This document shows, piece after piece, positions 17,483 to 25,859 of a stretch of 54,513 nt of DNA (position 1 is its first letter; each line of letters begins with the position of its first letter). Position numbers and translations under genes: made by a program. This stretch comes from Parafilimonas sp. Its GTDB lineage: Bacteria > Bacteroidota > Bacteroidia > Chitinophagales > Chitinophagaceae. Where the stretch lies: NCBI GenBank assembly GCA_019247895.1, contig JAFBAF010000103.1, positions 1-54,513 of the forward strand, read 5' to 3'. The notes beneath the pieces are model-generated. The model searched no databases, was not told the DNA's origin, and was given only the letters and a program-made list of their open reading frames with translations.

Positions 17483-17832
17483 GTTACTTTCTTTATCTTG
17501 ATACAAAGAAAGTAACCAAAGAAAAATCAAGGCAAACATGAACGCTCCGCGCATTTGCCTTGCCAACGCTCCCTCTGTGCAATTGGTGAAGTAATAATTA
17601 TTATGGTTAACGATTAACAATAAGGCCAATTTCATTACATAATCCATATTCATAAAAAATAAAGCTCGATTGCTGAAAAATCTTTAGCACAAAAGCTTAA
17701 TCAGGCGAATGAAAAAAAGTGCTGAAATCGAAGATCCGCAAAGACAGATGAAAAACAAATACGCACTTTGCAATCTCTTTTTTTCTTGAACTTTTTTGGT
17801 TACTTTTTTTCTCTTGAAAGAAAAAAAGTAAC
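17483..17832. repeat. 350-bp hairpin-bounded intergenic repeat element
   Basis: Fills most of the gene-free stretch 17481-17894. The left end is a perfect 12-bp-stem hairpin (GTTACTTTCTTT 17483-17494, loop of 10, AAAGAAAGTAAC 17505-17516). The right end is a perfect 14-bp-stem hairpin (17799-17812, loop CTTGAA, 17819-17832) with the same GTTACTTT/AAAGTAAC tips. The interior has no convincing gene. The segment 17509-17575 recurs in degenerate form at 9238-9302. From memory, similar GTTACTTT hairpins occur in intergenic DNA of other bacteria; I cannot name the family. Confidence 0.7.
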
Positions 17833-17894
17833 AGAACTGTAATTATGCAATAGATATATTTCCTTTTATCTTTATCGCTTAAAAAACCATTGCC

Positions 17895-18731
17895 ATGATG
17901 AAGAAATTAGTACTTTCTATTGCACTTGCAACAATTCTATTTTGTTTTAGCAAAGCGCAAAATCTAACTACGCCGCAAATTTCAACAACTGAAGAAATCA
18001 AGCAGAACTTTGGTTTATCACAAATTGAAGTTTCGTACTCAAGACCTGGCGTTAAAGGCCGCAAAATATTTGGTGATCTTGTGCCTTATGGCAAAGTTTG
18101 GAGAACAGGCGCAAACAATGCTACAACAATCACTTTTGGAGATGATGTAACTATCAACGCAACAAAAATACCTGCCGGTAAATATGGTTTGCTAACTATT
18201 CCCGGTGAAAGCGAATGGACTGTTATCATTACAAAGCAGACTGATGTTACCAATGCTTCTGCATACAAACAAGACCAGGATGTGTTGCGTATTCCTGTTA
18301 AACCTTACACGCTTCCTTTTCCTATTGAAACATTTACCATAAGTTTTAATGACATTACCAACAATAGTTGCAAACTGGAATTAATGTGGGACAATATTTA
18401 TGTGCATGTACCAATTACAACAGATGTTGATACAAAAGTGATGGCACAGATAAAAGATGTAATGAATAATGACAACAAGCCATATTTTGGAGCAGCAGTT
18501 TATTATATTGAAAACGGTAAAGATCTAAACCAGGCCGTTGAGTGGTTGGATAAAGCAATCGCTCAAAACCCTGATGCATATTACATGTATTATCAAAAAG
18601 CAAGAGCATTGGCAAAGCTTGGCAAGAAACAAGATGCGATCACAGCATCAAACAAATCTATTGAGCTTGCAAAACAAGCAAAGAACGATGACTATGTTGC
18701 ATTGAATGAGAAGCTGCAAAAAAGCTTGTAA
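17895..18731 (+). CDS. DUF2911 protein with C-terminal TPR-like helices
   Basis: A 278-residue exported protein with a signal peptide (MMKKLVLSIALATILFCFSKAQ). The DUF2911 domain (about 25-165) is recognisable from QIEVSYSRPGVKGRKIFGDL, then VPYGKVWRTGANNATTITFG, PAGKYGLLTIPGE and WTVIITKQ. The rest (about 185-278) holds helix pairs of TPR type: YIENGKDLNQAVEWLDKAIA then YYMYYQKARALAKLGKKQDA. The function of DUF2911 is unknown. ATG start (two ATGs in tandem). The next gene begins 6 bp after the stop, so they are probably co-transcribed. Confidence 0.82.
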   Translation: MMKKLVLSIALATILFCFSKAQNLTTPQISTTEEIKQNFGLSQIEVSYSRPGVKGRKIFGDLVPYGKVWRTGANNATTITFGDDVTINATKIPAGKYGLLTIPGESEWTVIITKQTDVTNASAYKQDQDVLRIPVKPYTLPFPIETFTISFNDITNNSCKLELMWDNIYVHVPITTDVDTKVMAQIKDVMNNDNKPYFGAAVYYIENGKDLNQAVEWLDKAIAQNPDAYYMYYQKARALAKLGKKQDAITASNKSIELAKQAKNDDYVALNEKLQKSL

Positions 18732-18737
18732 CACATT

Positions 18738-19811
18738 TTGAAAAGAACAATTCACACGGGCATTATTGGCTTTGGTGTTGGCGGCAATACTTTCCATGCA
18801 CCTATAATTGCTACTACACAAGGCTATGTAATCAGTAAGATTCGCGCAAGAAAAGAAAGCGAGGTAAATCTTGCAACGCAACGTTATCCTCACGCAATCA
18901 TTACTAATAATTCAACTGATATTATTGATGATCCGCAAATTGATTTGGTTGTAATTGCAACGCCAAACCATTCGCATCATTCATTAGCAAAACAAGCTTT
19001 GCTTGCAGGAAAGCATGTTGTGGTTGATAAACCTTTCACTATTACAACTGCTGATGCAGATGATCTTATACAAATTGCAAAAGAAAATAACAGGATACTT
19101 TCTGTTCATCATAACCGCCGTTATGATAGTGATTACAAGACGATAGAAAAACTATTAAATGCAAATTTGCTTGGGAGGTTAGTTGAATTTGAAAGTCATT
19201 ATGATCGTTTCAGAAATTATTTGCGGCCCGGCGCATGGCGTGAAAAAGATGAACCCGGCGCCGGGATCTTATATGATCTTGGTTCGCATTTAATTGATCA
19301 GCCGCTCGTTTTATTTGGATTTCCTGATGCAATAACTGCTGACATTCGTGTGCAGCGCGAAGGCGCAAAAGCAACCGATAATTTTGAATTGATATTGCAT
19401 TATCAAAATTTGAAAGTAACATTAAAAGCAGGCATGTTGGTTAGTCAACCGTTGCCAAGATATATTTTATTAGGTGATAAAGGCAGCTTTATAAAATATG
19501 GTTTAGATGTGCAGGAAGTTGCGTTAAAAGCAGGCTTGGATCCGCATACCAAAAATGATTGGGGCATAGAACCGGAAAGCGTTTGGGGCAATCTTGCAAC
19601 TGATATAAATGGAATAAATTTTACCGGTAAAATACAAAGTGAAGCTGGAGATTATCGCGGTTATTATGTAAATGTGCGTGATGCAATTACTGAGAATAAA
19701 CCATTAGATGTTACCCCAGAACATGCACGCAACATTATTCGTGTGATTGAGCTTGCCATAAAAAGCAATGATGAAAAAAGAACGATTGAATGTAACGGTG
19801 CGTTTATTTAA
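18738..19811 (+). CDS. Gfo/Idh/MocA family oxidoreductase (cytoplasmic)
   Basis: A 357-residue NAD(P)-dependent dehydrogenase acting on a sugar, inositol or similar polyol. The Rossmann motif GIIGFGVGGNTFHAPII begins at residue 8 and the family's KP motif appears as HVVVDKPFTI near 95. The C-terminal domain has the usual catalytic pattern (RRYDSDYKTIEKLL, then GILYDLGSHLIDQPLVLFG with the expected Asp and His). There is no signal peptide. The start is TTG at 18738: no ATG lies close enough to keep the complete Rossmann motif, and the preceding stop is only 6 bp away. It resembles the YvaA/scyllo-inositol and 1,5-anhydrofructose reductase branches; the substrate is not assignable. Confidence 0.88.
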   Translation: MKRTIHTGIIGFGVGGNTFHAPIIATTQGYVISKIRARKESEVNLATQRYPHAIITNNSTDIIDDPQIDLVVIATPNHSHHSLAKQALLAGKHVVVDKPFTITTADADDLIQIAKENNRILSVHHNRRYDSDYKTIEKLLNANLLGRLVEFESHYDRFRNYLRPGAWREKDEPGAGILYDLGSHLIDQPLVLFGFPDAITADIRVQREGAKATDNFELILHYQNLKVTLKAGMLVSQPLPRYILLGDKGSFIKYGLDVQEVALKAGLDPHTKNDWGIEPESVWGNLATDINGINFTGKIQSEAGDYRGYYVNVRDAITENKPLDVTPEHARNIIRVIELAIKSNDEKRTIECNGAFI

Positions 19812-19816
19812 GTGAT

Positions 19817-20650
19817 TTACTTTTCAACTGCAATAATCCCATTTTTTTCAAAATTTATTTTATGTTGTTTGTATAGCGCACCAAGCGTCATCTTAAAAGT
19901 TTTCTTGCTCATACCAAAAAAATCATAAATATCTTGAGGGTCGCTTTTATCGTAATAAGGTAAAAAATTATTGTGTTCTTTTAACAAGCGCAATATTTTT
20001 TCTTCTTCCTTTTCAACACGTGCGTAACCGGGTTTATCAAGCACCAAATCTATTTTATTATCGGCACGAATAGTTTTAATAAAACCTTTTAATTTATCAC
20101 CAACCTGTAAGTTGCGGTACACCTCATTTGCATGCAACAAACCACTGTGCTTATTATTAATGATCATCACAAATCCCAAATCACTTTTACGCTGAACATA
20201 CAATTCAACTTCATCCATTTCCTTAACCGTTAATACATCGTTGCTTATTTGTTTTTCTATTTTTTCTGTTGCGGCAATTCGGCCTGTTTGTTCATCAATA
20301 TAAATCTTTACAAGGTATTCGCCGCCTTTATGCATTGTTGTTAACTGCTGGCTCCTGGCTACAAAAATATCTTTCATTAAACCCCAGTCAAGAAAAGCGC
20401 CATGCTCTGTAGTGCTTACACATTTTAGTTGCACAATATCGCCAACAACACCGGCTGGTTTTTGTGTAGTTGCAATTAAACGGTTATCAGAATCATGATA
20501 CAAAAACACTTTTATTTCATCGCCAATACGTAAGATTTTCGGTGCAAATCTTTTAGGCAAAAGAATGCCGTCTTTACCATCATCAAGATAAAAACCAAAC
20601 TCAACCCTGCGGGAAACCTTAAGCGTATTATACATGCCAACCTGTATCAT
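19817..20650 (-). CDS. S1-domain RNA-binding protein (CvfB family)
   Basis: I place the start at the ATG at 20650 (MIQVGMYNTLKVSRRVEFGF), which matches the usual N-terminus of CvfB/YitL proteins; the same frame is open to 20710 but the extra 20 residues look non-coding. The 277-residue protein has three S1-like beta barrels (about 5-60, 68-130, 145-205: VQLKCVSTTEHGAFLDWGLM, DLGFVMIINNKHSGLLHANE) and a C-terminal winged helix (about 215-275: YYDKSDPQDIYDFFGMSKKT). It binds RNA and in Staphylococcus aureus influences virulence gene expression. Its direct target here is unknown. Divergent from the TPR-like gene. Confidence 0.85.
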   Translation of the reverse strand: MIQVGMYNTLKVSRRVEFGFYLDDGKDGILLPKRFAPKILRIGDEIKVFLYHDSDNRLIATTQKPAGVVGDIVQLKCVSTTEHGAFLDWGLMKDIFVARSQQLTTMHKGGEYLVKIYIDEQTGRIAATEKIEKQISNDVLTVKEMDEVELYVQRKSDLGFVMIINNKHSGLLHANEVYRNLQVGDKLKGFIKTIRADNKIDLVLDKPGYARVEKEEEKILRLLKEHNNFLPYYDKSDPQDIYDFFGMSKKTFKMTLGALYKQHKINFEKNGIIAVEK

Positions 20651-20772
20651 GCAAAAATTTAATGTACGTAAAGATAGTATCATCGACAGCAATAAATATT
20701 GCCCGATCACTTCAAATAAATAATAACGAAGTGATTAATTTTAGGAAATAATTCTTAAAGCAACAATTAAAT

Positions 20773-21243
20773 ATGGCAGCACGAACAAAGAAAAAGCCAG
20801 CATCTAAAGAACCTTCAGCAAAAGTTATAGCCATGCCTTTAAATAAAAATACATTTGATGAAAAACAAACTGTATTGCAACAGGCTGCAAACGCAGAAAA
20901 AAACAATGATCTTGAATTAGCAGAGGAATTATATACAAAGCAATTGCAGCAAAAAACTTTTAATCCGCCAGTTTATACGCGGTTAATGATTGTGCTGCGC
21001 AAACAAAAAAAATATAAAGATGAACTTGAAATTATAAATAAAGGACTGCAACATTTTAGAGATCAAACTTCGGAGCGCTTAACAAAAAAAGCAGGGAATA
21101 CGACAATAAAAAAGCTTAGTGACAGCCTGAATAAAAGCCTGGGATTAGTTGATAAAAAAGGAAATGCTTTTTATGAACCTGCGCCAATACCAACGTGGAG
21201 AAAAAGAAAAATAACGGTTGAAAAAAAACTAAAGAAGCAATAG
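20773..21243 (+). CDS. Lys-rich protein with a TPR-like region
   Basis: A 156-residue basic protein without a signal peptide. The N-terminus is Lys-rich and probably disordered (AARTKKKPASKEPS). Residues about 40-95 form helix pairs of TPR type (LQQAANAEKNNDLELAEELY, then NPPVYTRLMIVLRKQKKYKD). The C-terminus ENDs in another basic stretch (WRKRKITVEKKLKKQ). It may bind nucleic acid or ribosomes by charge, but this is only inference. I do not recognise a named family. Confidence 0.6.
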   Translation: MAARTKKKPASKEPSAKVIAMPLNKNTFDEKQTVLQQAANAEKNNDLELAEELYTKQLQQKTFNPPVYTRLMIVLRKQKKYKDELEIINKGLQHFRDQTSERLTKKAGNTTIKKLSDSLNKSLGLVDKKGNAFYEPAPIPTWRKRKITVEKKLKKQ

Positions 21244-21466
21244 TATAGTGGCCTTAATGCGCTGAAGCCAAAGCAAAGCGTTGCATTGCTTTGCATTTTC
21301 AATTAAAACATTTTTTCTGGGATAGCATTTCATTATTCCATGTTGTTATATTAAACCTTCAGTTTTTAGCATATCAATTCCAATAGAAGTAAGTACACTG
21401 CTTATAAATATTTTTATATCAATTAAATCGTTTTTTCATTTGAATACCTAATTGATCGCTTGTAAA

Positions 21467-21718
21467 TCATAGACGGGTACAAGTAGAAATACCAATAATT
21501 AAGATGATAACTACTCCTATAATTAATCCTTCCCCAAGTTCTTTGTCTTTATAGAGGTAATTTAAACCAACAAAAAACTGGATAAGTAAGTAAACGCCGC
21601 CATATAAACCCAAAGCTATTTTAACATCGAAAGGATCAGCAGCAAAAAAAATAAATATTAAGGATAATGCTGCCGCAACTGCTAAAGATAAAATACAAGT
21701 AACGAATGTCTTTTTCAA
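21467..21718 (-). CDS. Small hydrophobic membrane protein
   Basis: An 83-residue protein with three hydrophobic segments (about 7-27, 34-53, 64-80: VTCILSLAVAAALSLIFIFF, ALGLYGGVYLLIQFFVGLNY, GLIIGVVIILIIGIST). The start is a TTG at 21718 (reading MKKTFVTCIL), as no in-frame ATG precedes it. Hydrophobic pattern and Lys at the N-terminus suggest a real small inner-membrane protein, but I recognise no family. It stands alone, with about 220 bp without features on the other side. Confidence 0.5.
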   Translation of the reverse strand: MKKTFVTCILSLAVAAALSLIFIFFAADPFDVKIALGLYGGVYLLIQFFVGLNYLYKDKELGEGLIIGVVIILIIGISTCTRL

Positions 21719-21775
21719 TTTTCTCTATTAAACTATAATGCTTGACCAAACGTGCAAAAATGATGTGTGTTCAAT

Positions 21776-22630
21776 TTATATTGAATGAATATAAGGCACA
21801 CTGCTTTTTAAATTTGGCAGATCCATTTCAACAAAAAAGTTTTTAACGCCGCCTGTTTTAGCAGCAGCAAAAAATTCTTTCCAGTCAATTATACCTTGAC
21901 CAACCGGCACTTCTTTTTTATCTGCTGTCCAATCAGATAAATGAGACGAAATAAATCTGCCCGGATATTTATTAAAATAATCAGCCGCTTTATAGCCAAG
22001 ATTAATTACTTCTGTTTGAAACTGCATTTTTACAAGAGAAGGATTGAAAGCTTTCATCAGTGCATCATAAATAAGTTCGCCTTCCAGCATTGCAAACTCA
22101 AATTCATGATTATGAAAACCCGTTTGTATTCCGGCGGCGTTTATTTTTTCTGCGGCTTTATTTAATTTTACCGCGGCATCCTGGTAATCTTTTAAGGTGG
22201 CAGTTTTTGGCAACCAAAATGTTGAACATATCATTTGAGTTAAACCTATGTCTTTTGCAAACTGAATGCTTGCGTCAATTTTATCGTCGGCAAATTCAGC
22301 AGAACCAAAATGGCAACTCGGACATTGCAAACCTGCGTCATTAATTGTTTTTCGAATATCGGCCGGTTTCATACCAACTAAAAATCCAAAACCTATGTCC
22401 TTATAACCTGCAGGCGAACACAATTCAATTAGTTTATAATCCATGCCGGCCATCATTTTTAAAGTGCCTGCAAAATCTTTGGCAAGCATATCTTTTACTG
22501 CCCATGATTGAAAGCCAATTGGCATATCGTTCGCTTTTGCAGCTGCCAAAATTTGCTTCGGTAACTGTGATAACAACATCGTTGCGCCCGCAGCTATTGA
22601 ACTTTTTTTAATGAAGTTTCTTCTGTTCAT
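21776..22630 (-). CDS. Exported sugar phosphate isomerase/epimerase-like TIM barrel protein
   Basis: A 284-residue protein starting MNRRNFIKKSSIAAGATMLL, a twin-arginine signal. The mature part is an AP-endonuclease-2-type TIM barrel (PIGFQSWAVKDMLAKDFAGT, AGMDYKLIELCSPAG, GIQTGFHNHEFEFAMLEGEL, VKMQFQTEVINLGYKAADYF, FISSHLSDWTADKKEVPVGQ). Metal-ligand positions at the strand ends are partly kept (HNHEFEF, SSHLSDW). It is the downstream partner of the Gfo/Idh oxidoreductase on the same strand, 80 bp away; the intervening DNA has an 8-bp-period repeat. The pair probably acts on an oxidised sugar in the periplasm. About 320 residues would be usual for the family, so this one is slightly short. 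Confidence 0.82.
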   Translation of the reverse strand: MNRRNFIKKSSIAAGATMLLSQLPKQILAAAKANDMPIGFQSWAVKDMLAKDFAGTLKMMAGMDYKLIELCSPAGYKDIGFGFLVGMKPADIRKTINDAGLQCPSCHFGSAEFADDKIDASIQFAKDIGLTQMICSTFWLPKTATLKDYQDAAVKLNKAAEKINAAGIQTGFHNHEFEFAMLEGELIYDALMKAFNPSLVKMQFQTEVINLGYKAADYFNKYPGRFISSHLSDWTADKKEVPVGQGIIDWKEFFAAAKTGGVKNFFVEMDLPNLKSSVPYIHSI

Positions 22631-22647
22631 CTTTTTTAATTAACAAT

Positions 22648-22699
22648 TTATGAATTGATGAATTAACGAATGGACGAATTAAATAATCCGCTAATCCGC
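22648..22699. repeat. Octamer-period repeats between two exported sugar-enzyme genes
   Basis: Four imperfect 8-bp units end in GAAT (TTATGAAT, TGATGAAT, TAACGAAT, GGACGAAT; 22648-22679). After 4 bp come two exact TAATCCGC units (22684-22699). They fill the spacer between the Gfo/Idh and isomerase genes. Confidence 0.65.
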
Positions 22700-22710
22700 T
22701 ATTCAATAAT

Positions 22711-24288
22711 TTATATACTTTCCGGATCCCAGCCTTTTCTGTAATCCCTGCTTAAATATTTATTGGCTTTATCATTATTCGTGATCTTTAAGTTAGCTGC
22801 ATCATATTGCAACACACCGTTTGATCTTAATGCAACTCCATACAAGTTCACGGCTTCAGTTAAATATTCTGCTTCCTCAAATGTTCCGGGAAATTTTGTT
22901 CCTGATTTACATGCTGCAGCAAAATTCTTCAACGGGTCCAGTTCCTCATTACCACCGCTTGTTGAGCCCTTTGTTTTATGATCATCTGCTTTCGAAGCTG
23001 AAAGTATTCTTGGATTTTGTATATTAAAGCCTGCAATAATTTTCCCTTTATCACCAACGAACATCATTCCTTCTTCTTCCAAATTTTTATTATTGCTCAA
23101 CAATTCAACCGGCGTTGGCGGCCGCATGCCGCCATCATACCAACATAAATCTACAGGCCCGCGATCTCCGTTTGCAGGATATTTAAAACGCACCATACTT
23201 GCATAAGGAAAAGCAAAATCATTATTAATTCTGAATGGAACTGAGCCATTAAAATCTACGACATGTGAGCGATATGGTTGCACATATGTTGGCGATGTAA
23301 GTTTTAATGCGTTGAAAACAGTCCATAAACTATAATGACCCATATCAGCCATGCAACCACCACCGAAATCGTACCATCCTCGAAAGACCATGTGCGTATA
23401 ATCCGGTGAATAATCACGTTGCGCTTCCGGTCCCAGCCAAAGATCCCAATTAAAACCTTGCGGAATCGGCGGCTTATCTTTTGGCAACTCTGCATACTGC
23501 GGCCACACAGGTCTGTTCGTCCAGTTATGTACTTCTAACAAAGTTCCGATTGCGCCGCTGTTTATCCATTGCATTACCTGGTCCATTGAACCGTTTGAAT
23601 CCCATGGCATAAAGTGCGTGATCACTTTACTGTTCCGGGCTGTTTCAACAACCTTTTTTGCTTCAGTTAAACGATTGGAAAGCGGCTTATGCATCAACAC
23701 GTGTTTACCACGTTTCATTGCAGCAATAGAAAGCACACCATGCAAATGATCCGGAGTCATAATTTTTACAGCATCGATATCTTTTCCTTTATCTAACAGT
23801 TCTCGTACATCTTCATAAGCATCGCAACCTTTATAGTTTTCATTTTTTTGGTTTGAATAATATTGATTAACGATGTTCTGCCCACAATCACGACCTCCGG
23901 GAATAATATTATCTCCACCAGGTTGCCATGATTTATCGTTCAACGTTTTTCTTATTTCGCTCTTTAAATAATCAGTTCCCCAATCTCTATATCCACGTGC
24001 TTCTTTGTTAGGATCACACACGGCTACAATTTGAATTTCGGGCACAGCAAGCATTGGCAGCATTTCACGCAAGCCTTCTGTGCCAGTACCAATATAAGCA
24101 AGTGTGATTTTATCGCTTGGCGCAATAAAACCTTTGCCAAGCACATGTCTTGGAACAATGGTAAATGCAGCGGCAGCTGTCGCAGTCAATTCAACAAATT
24201 TTCTGCGGTTCATTGTTTTGTTTTGAAAAGAAGAATTTTCGTTTTGAAGATTTTCTGTTGTGCTGGTTTGATTAGTTTGATTTTTCAT
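22711..24288 (-). CDS. Exported Gfo/Idh/MocA family oxidoreductase
   Basis: A 525-residue NAD(P)-dependent sugar dehydrogenase with a twin-arginine signal, MNRRKFVELTATAAAAFTIV, which begins 25 residues into the frame opened by the ATG at 24288. The second ATG (24213) is an equally possible start. The Rossmann motif follows (ITLAYIGTGTEGLREMLPML), with AVCDPNKEARGYRDWG and the catalytic region MKRGKHVLMHKPLSNRL, where the family's usual EKP is HKP. The C-terminal domain is long (GGGCMADMGHYSLWTVFNAL, AGFNIQNPRILSAS). Tat export suggests that a bound cofactor is carried across the membrane. It lies directly upstream of the exported isomerase gene. Confidence 0.86.
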   Translation of the reverse strand: MKNQTNQTSTTENLQNENSSFQNKTMNRRKFVELTATAAAAFTIVPRHVLGKGFIAPSDKITLAYIGTGTEGLREMLPMLAVPEIQIVAVCDPNKEARGYRDWGTDYLKSEIRKTLNDKSWQPGGDNIIPGGRDCGQNIVNQYYSNQKNENYKGCDAYEDVRELLDKGKDIDAVKIMTPDHLHGVLSIAAMKRGKHVLMHKPLSNRLTEAKKVVETARNSKVITHFMPWDSNGSMDQVMQWINSGAIGTLLEVHNWTNRPVWPQYAELPKDKPPIPQGFNWDLWLGPEAQRDYSPDYTHMVFRGWYDFGGGCMADMGHYSLWTVFNALKLTSPTYVQPYRSHVVDFNGSVPFRINNDFAFPYASMVRFKYPANGDRGPVDLCWYDGGMRPPTPVELLSNNKNLEEEGMMFVGDKGKIIAGFNIQNPRILSASKADDHKTKGSTSGGNEELDPLKNFAAACKSGTKFPGTFEEAEYLTEAVNLYGVALRSNGVLQYDAANLKITNNDKANKYLSRDYRKGWDPESI

Positions 24289-24394
24289 GATGGGGCAATT
24301 TTATTTAACAAGCAAAGTATGCATGAAGATAGTAAACTCATATTAAAGAAGATCATGTAAACATTACAATCATTTACCTCGCAGATTCATTGCA

Positions 24395-24421
24395 TAAAAA
24401 AAGCTGTCCCAATTGACAGCT
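24395..24421 (-). terminator. Rho-independent terminator of the efflux operon
   Basis: On the minus strand: AGCTGTC, loop AATTGG, GACAGCT, then seven T residues. A perfect 7-bp stem with a strong T-tract, 50 bp past the tolC stop. It closes the tetR-emrA-emrB-tolC unit. Confidence 0.8.
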
Positions 24422-24429
24422 CTATTTTT

Positions 24430-24451
24430 ATCAGCCTATGTGCAGGCTGAT
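24430..24451. repeat. Second hairpin between tolC and its terminator
   Basis: ATCAGCCT, loop ATGTGC, AGGCTGAT: a perfect 8-bp stem just upstream (in the direction of tolC transcription) of the terminator. It has no T-tract of its own, so it may protect the 3' end of the mRNA. Confidence 0.55.
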
Positions 24452-24471
24452 GATAAACAGCAGAGAAATTC

Positions 24472-25758
24472 TTACCAGTATTTATAGCCGGTCAGCCTTG
24501 CATATTCAACTTTTGCTTCAGCTAATTGGTATTGATAACGCAATTGCGTTAATAAAGCACGTTGAAGATTTACAGCAGCATCAGTAATATCTGTGTTCAA
24601 CCCAATTCCGTTTAAATAACGGCTTGATGCAATTTGCATTGCCGTATCCGCATTCGCAATTTGCGGTTGTGTGTATTTTAGTTTTTCAATGTTGGTTTGA
24701 ATATCAGTTAACGCCTGCTGAATATTTTTTTGATAATCTTCATTTAATGTTTCCTGCGCTAACTGGTTTTGCTTTACCTGTGATTCTGCAACAGAAATTT
24801 GTTTTTTTGTTTTACCATCATAAATAGGAATTTTTAAACTTACACCACCCGCATAATTAAAACGCATTTGGGTTACAACAGGAACATAGCCATTTTTTAC
24901 ACCTGCATTTCCATTAAGTGCAACAATTGGTTTATCTGTTAAACGAACAGAATTCAGATCAGCTTTTGCCTGTTGAACCCTGTCTTGAGCAAGAATAAAT
25001 TCAGGCACCGAAGCAGCAGCTGTATTAAATGCATCCTGCGCTGTTTGAAGCGGAATATCAAAATTAAAATCGTTGCCTGCCACTTGAGAAATGCCCGCTG
25101 TGTATTGTAATAAAGTGATTTGTTTTTGAAGATTGCTTAACAAATCCTGCCTTAAATTTTCTTCTACATCAATTTGCGATTGGAGATTGAGCACATCTAA
25201 TTTTATTGCATCACCATTTTTTAATTTGCTTTCTGCGATATTTTTATTGTTGTTTAAGTAACTTAAAATACTGTCTTCAATTGTAACTGCTTTTCTAAAA
25301 TAAATAATGTTGTAATAAACAGTTGCTACCTGGCTGGCCAGTTGTGCCTGCACGTTTGCAACGTTATCGTTTGCATATTTAAGATCAGCTTTTGAACGAT
25401 CAATTGCAGCCTTTAAGCGGCCAAAATCATACAACATATACTCTGCGCCAACATTGGCATTTAAATTATTTACAGGCGCAAATTGAAAATTTTCTACATG
25501 CCCGTCGATCTGCAAAGGCAAAGTAATTTTTGGCTGCACATATTCATAGCTGCCATTCAAATCAACTGCAGGCAAATTTGTTTTTGTAACATCCAATCTT
25601 TTTTGTGCAATATCAATTTGGTTTTCTGCTTCTTTAACTCGCGGATAATAACCGAACGATTGACCAATCAAGCCCTTCAATTCATTGTTTACCGTAACCT
25701 GTGCTGATGCTAATATTGAAGCATATAATAAGATGGATGTTACGAAATACTTTTTCAT
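24472..25758 (-). CDS. tolC: TolC-family outer-membrane efflux protein
   Basis: A 428-residue exported protein (signal peptide MKKYFVTSILLYASILASAQ) forming a trimeric outer-membrane channel and periplasmic tunnel. It has two homologous halves of long amphipathic helices (LIGQSFGYYPRVKEAENQID, then QKRLDVTKTNLPAV; second half FNTAAASVPEFILAQDRVQQ). Strand motifs DLNGSYEYVQP and KNGYVPVVTQMRFNYAGGV mark the barrel, and the IASSRYLNGIGLNTDITDAA segment is the typical final coil. It is the last gene of the operon and exports substrates delivered by the upstream EmrA/EmrB-like pair. Confidence 0.9.
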   Translation of the reverse strand: MKKYFVTSILLYASILASAQVTVNNELKGLIGQSFGYYPRVKEAENQIDIAQKRLDVTKTNLPAVDLNGSYEYVQPKITLPLQIDGHVENFQFAPVNNLNANVGAEYMLYDFGRLKAAIDRSKADLKYANDNVANVQAQLASQVATVYYNIIYFRKAVTIEDSILSYLNNNKNIAESKLKNGDAIKLDVLNLQSQIDVEENLRQDLLSNLQKQITLLQYTAGISQVAGNDFNFDIPLQTAQDAFNTAAASVPEFILAQDRVQQAKADLNSVRLTDKPIVALNGNAGVKNGYVPVVTQMRFNYAGGVSLKIPIYDGKTKKQISVAESQVKQNQLAQETLNEDYQKNIQQALTDIQTNIEKLKYTQPQIANADTAMQIASSRYLNGIGLNTDITDAAVNLQRALLTQLRYQYQLAEAKVEYARLTGYKYW

Positions 25759-25859
25759 TTTCCTAATTATTAATTTTTAATGATCTGCTGAAAGCCTTTT
25801 GCATATTCTGTTTAAGTGTATGATGAAAGGCGTTCATTATATAAATATTTTTCTTTGCT

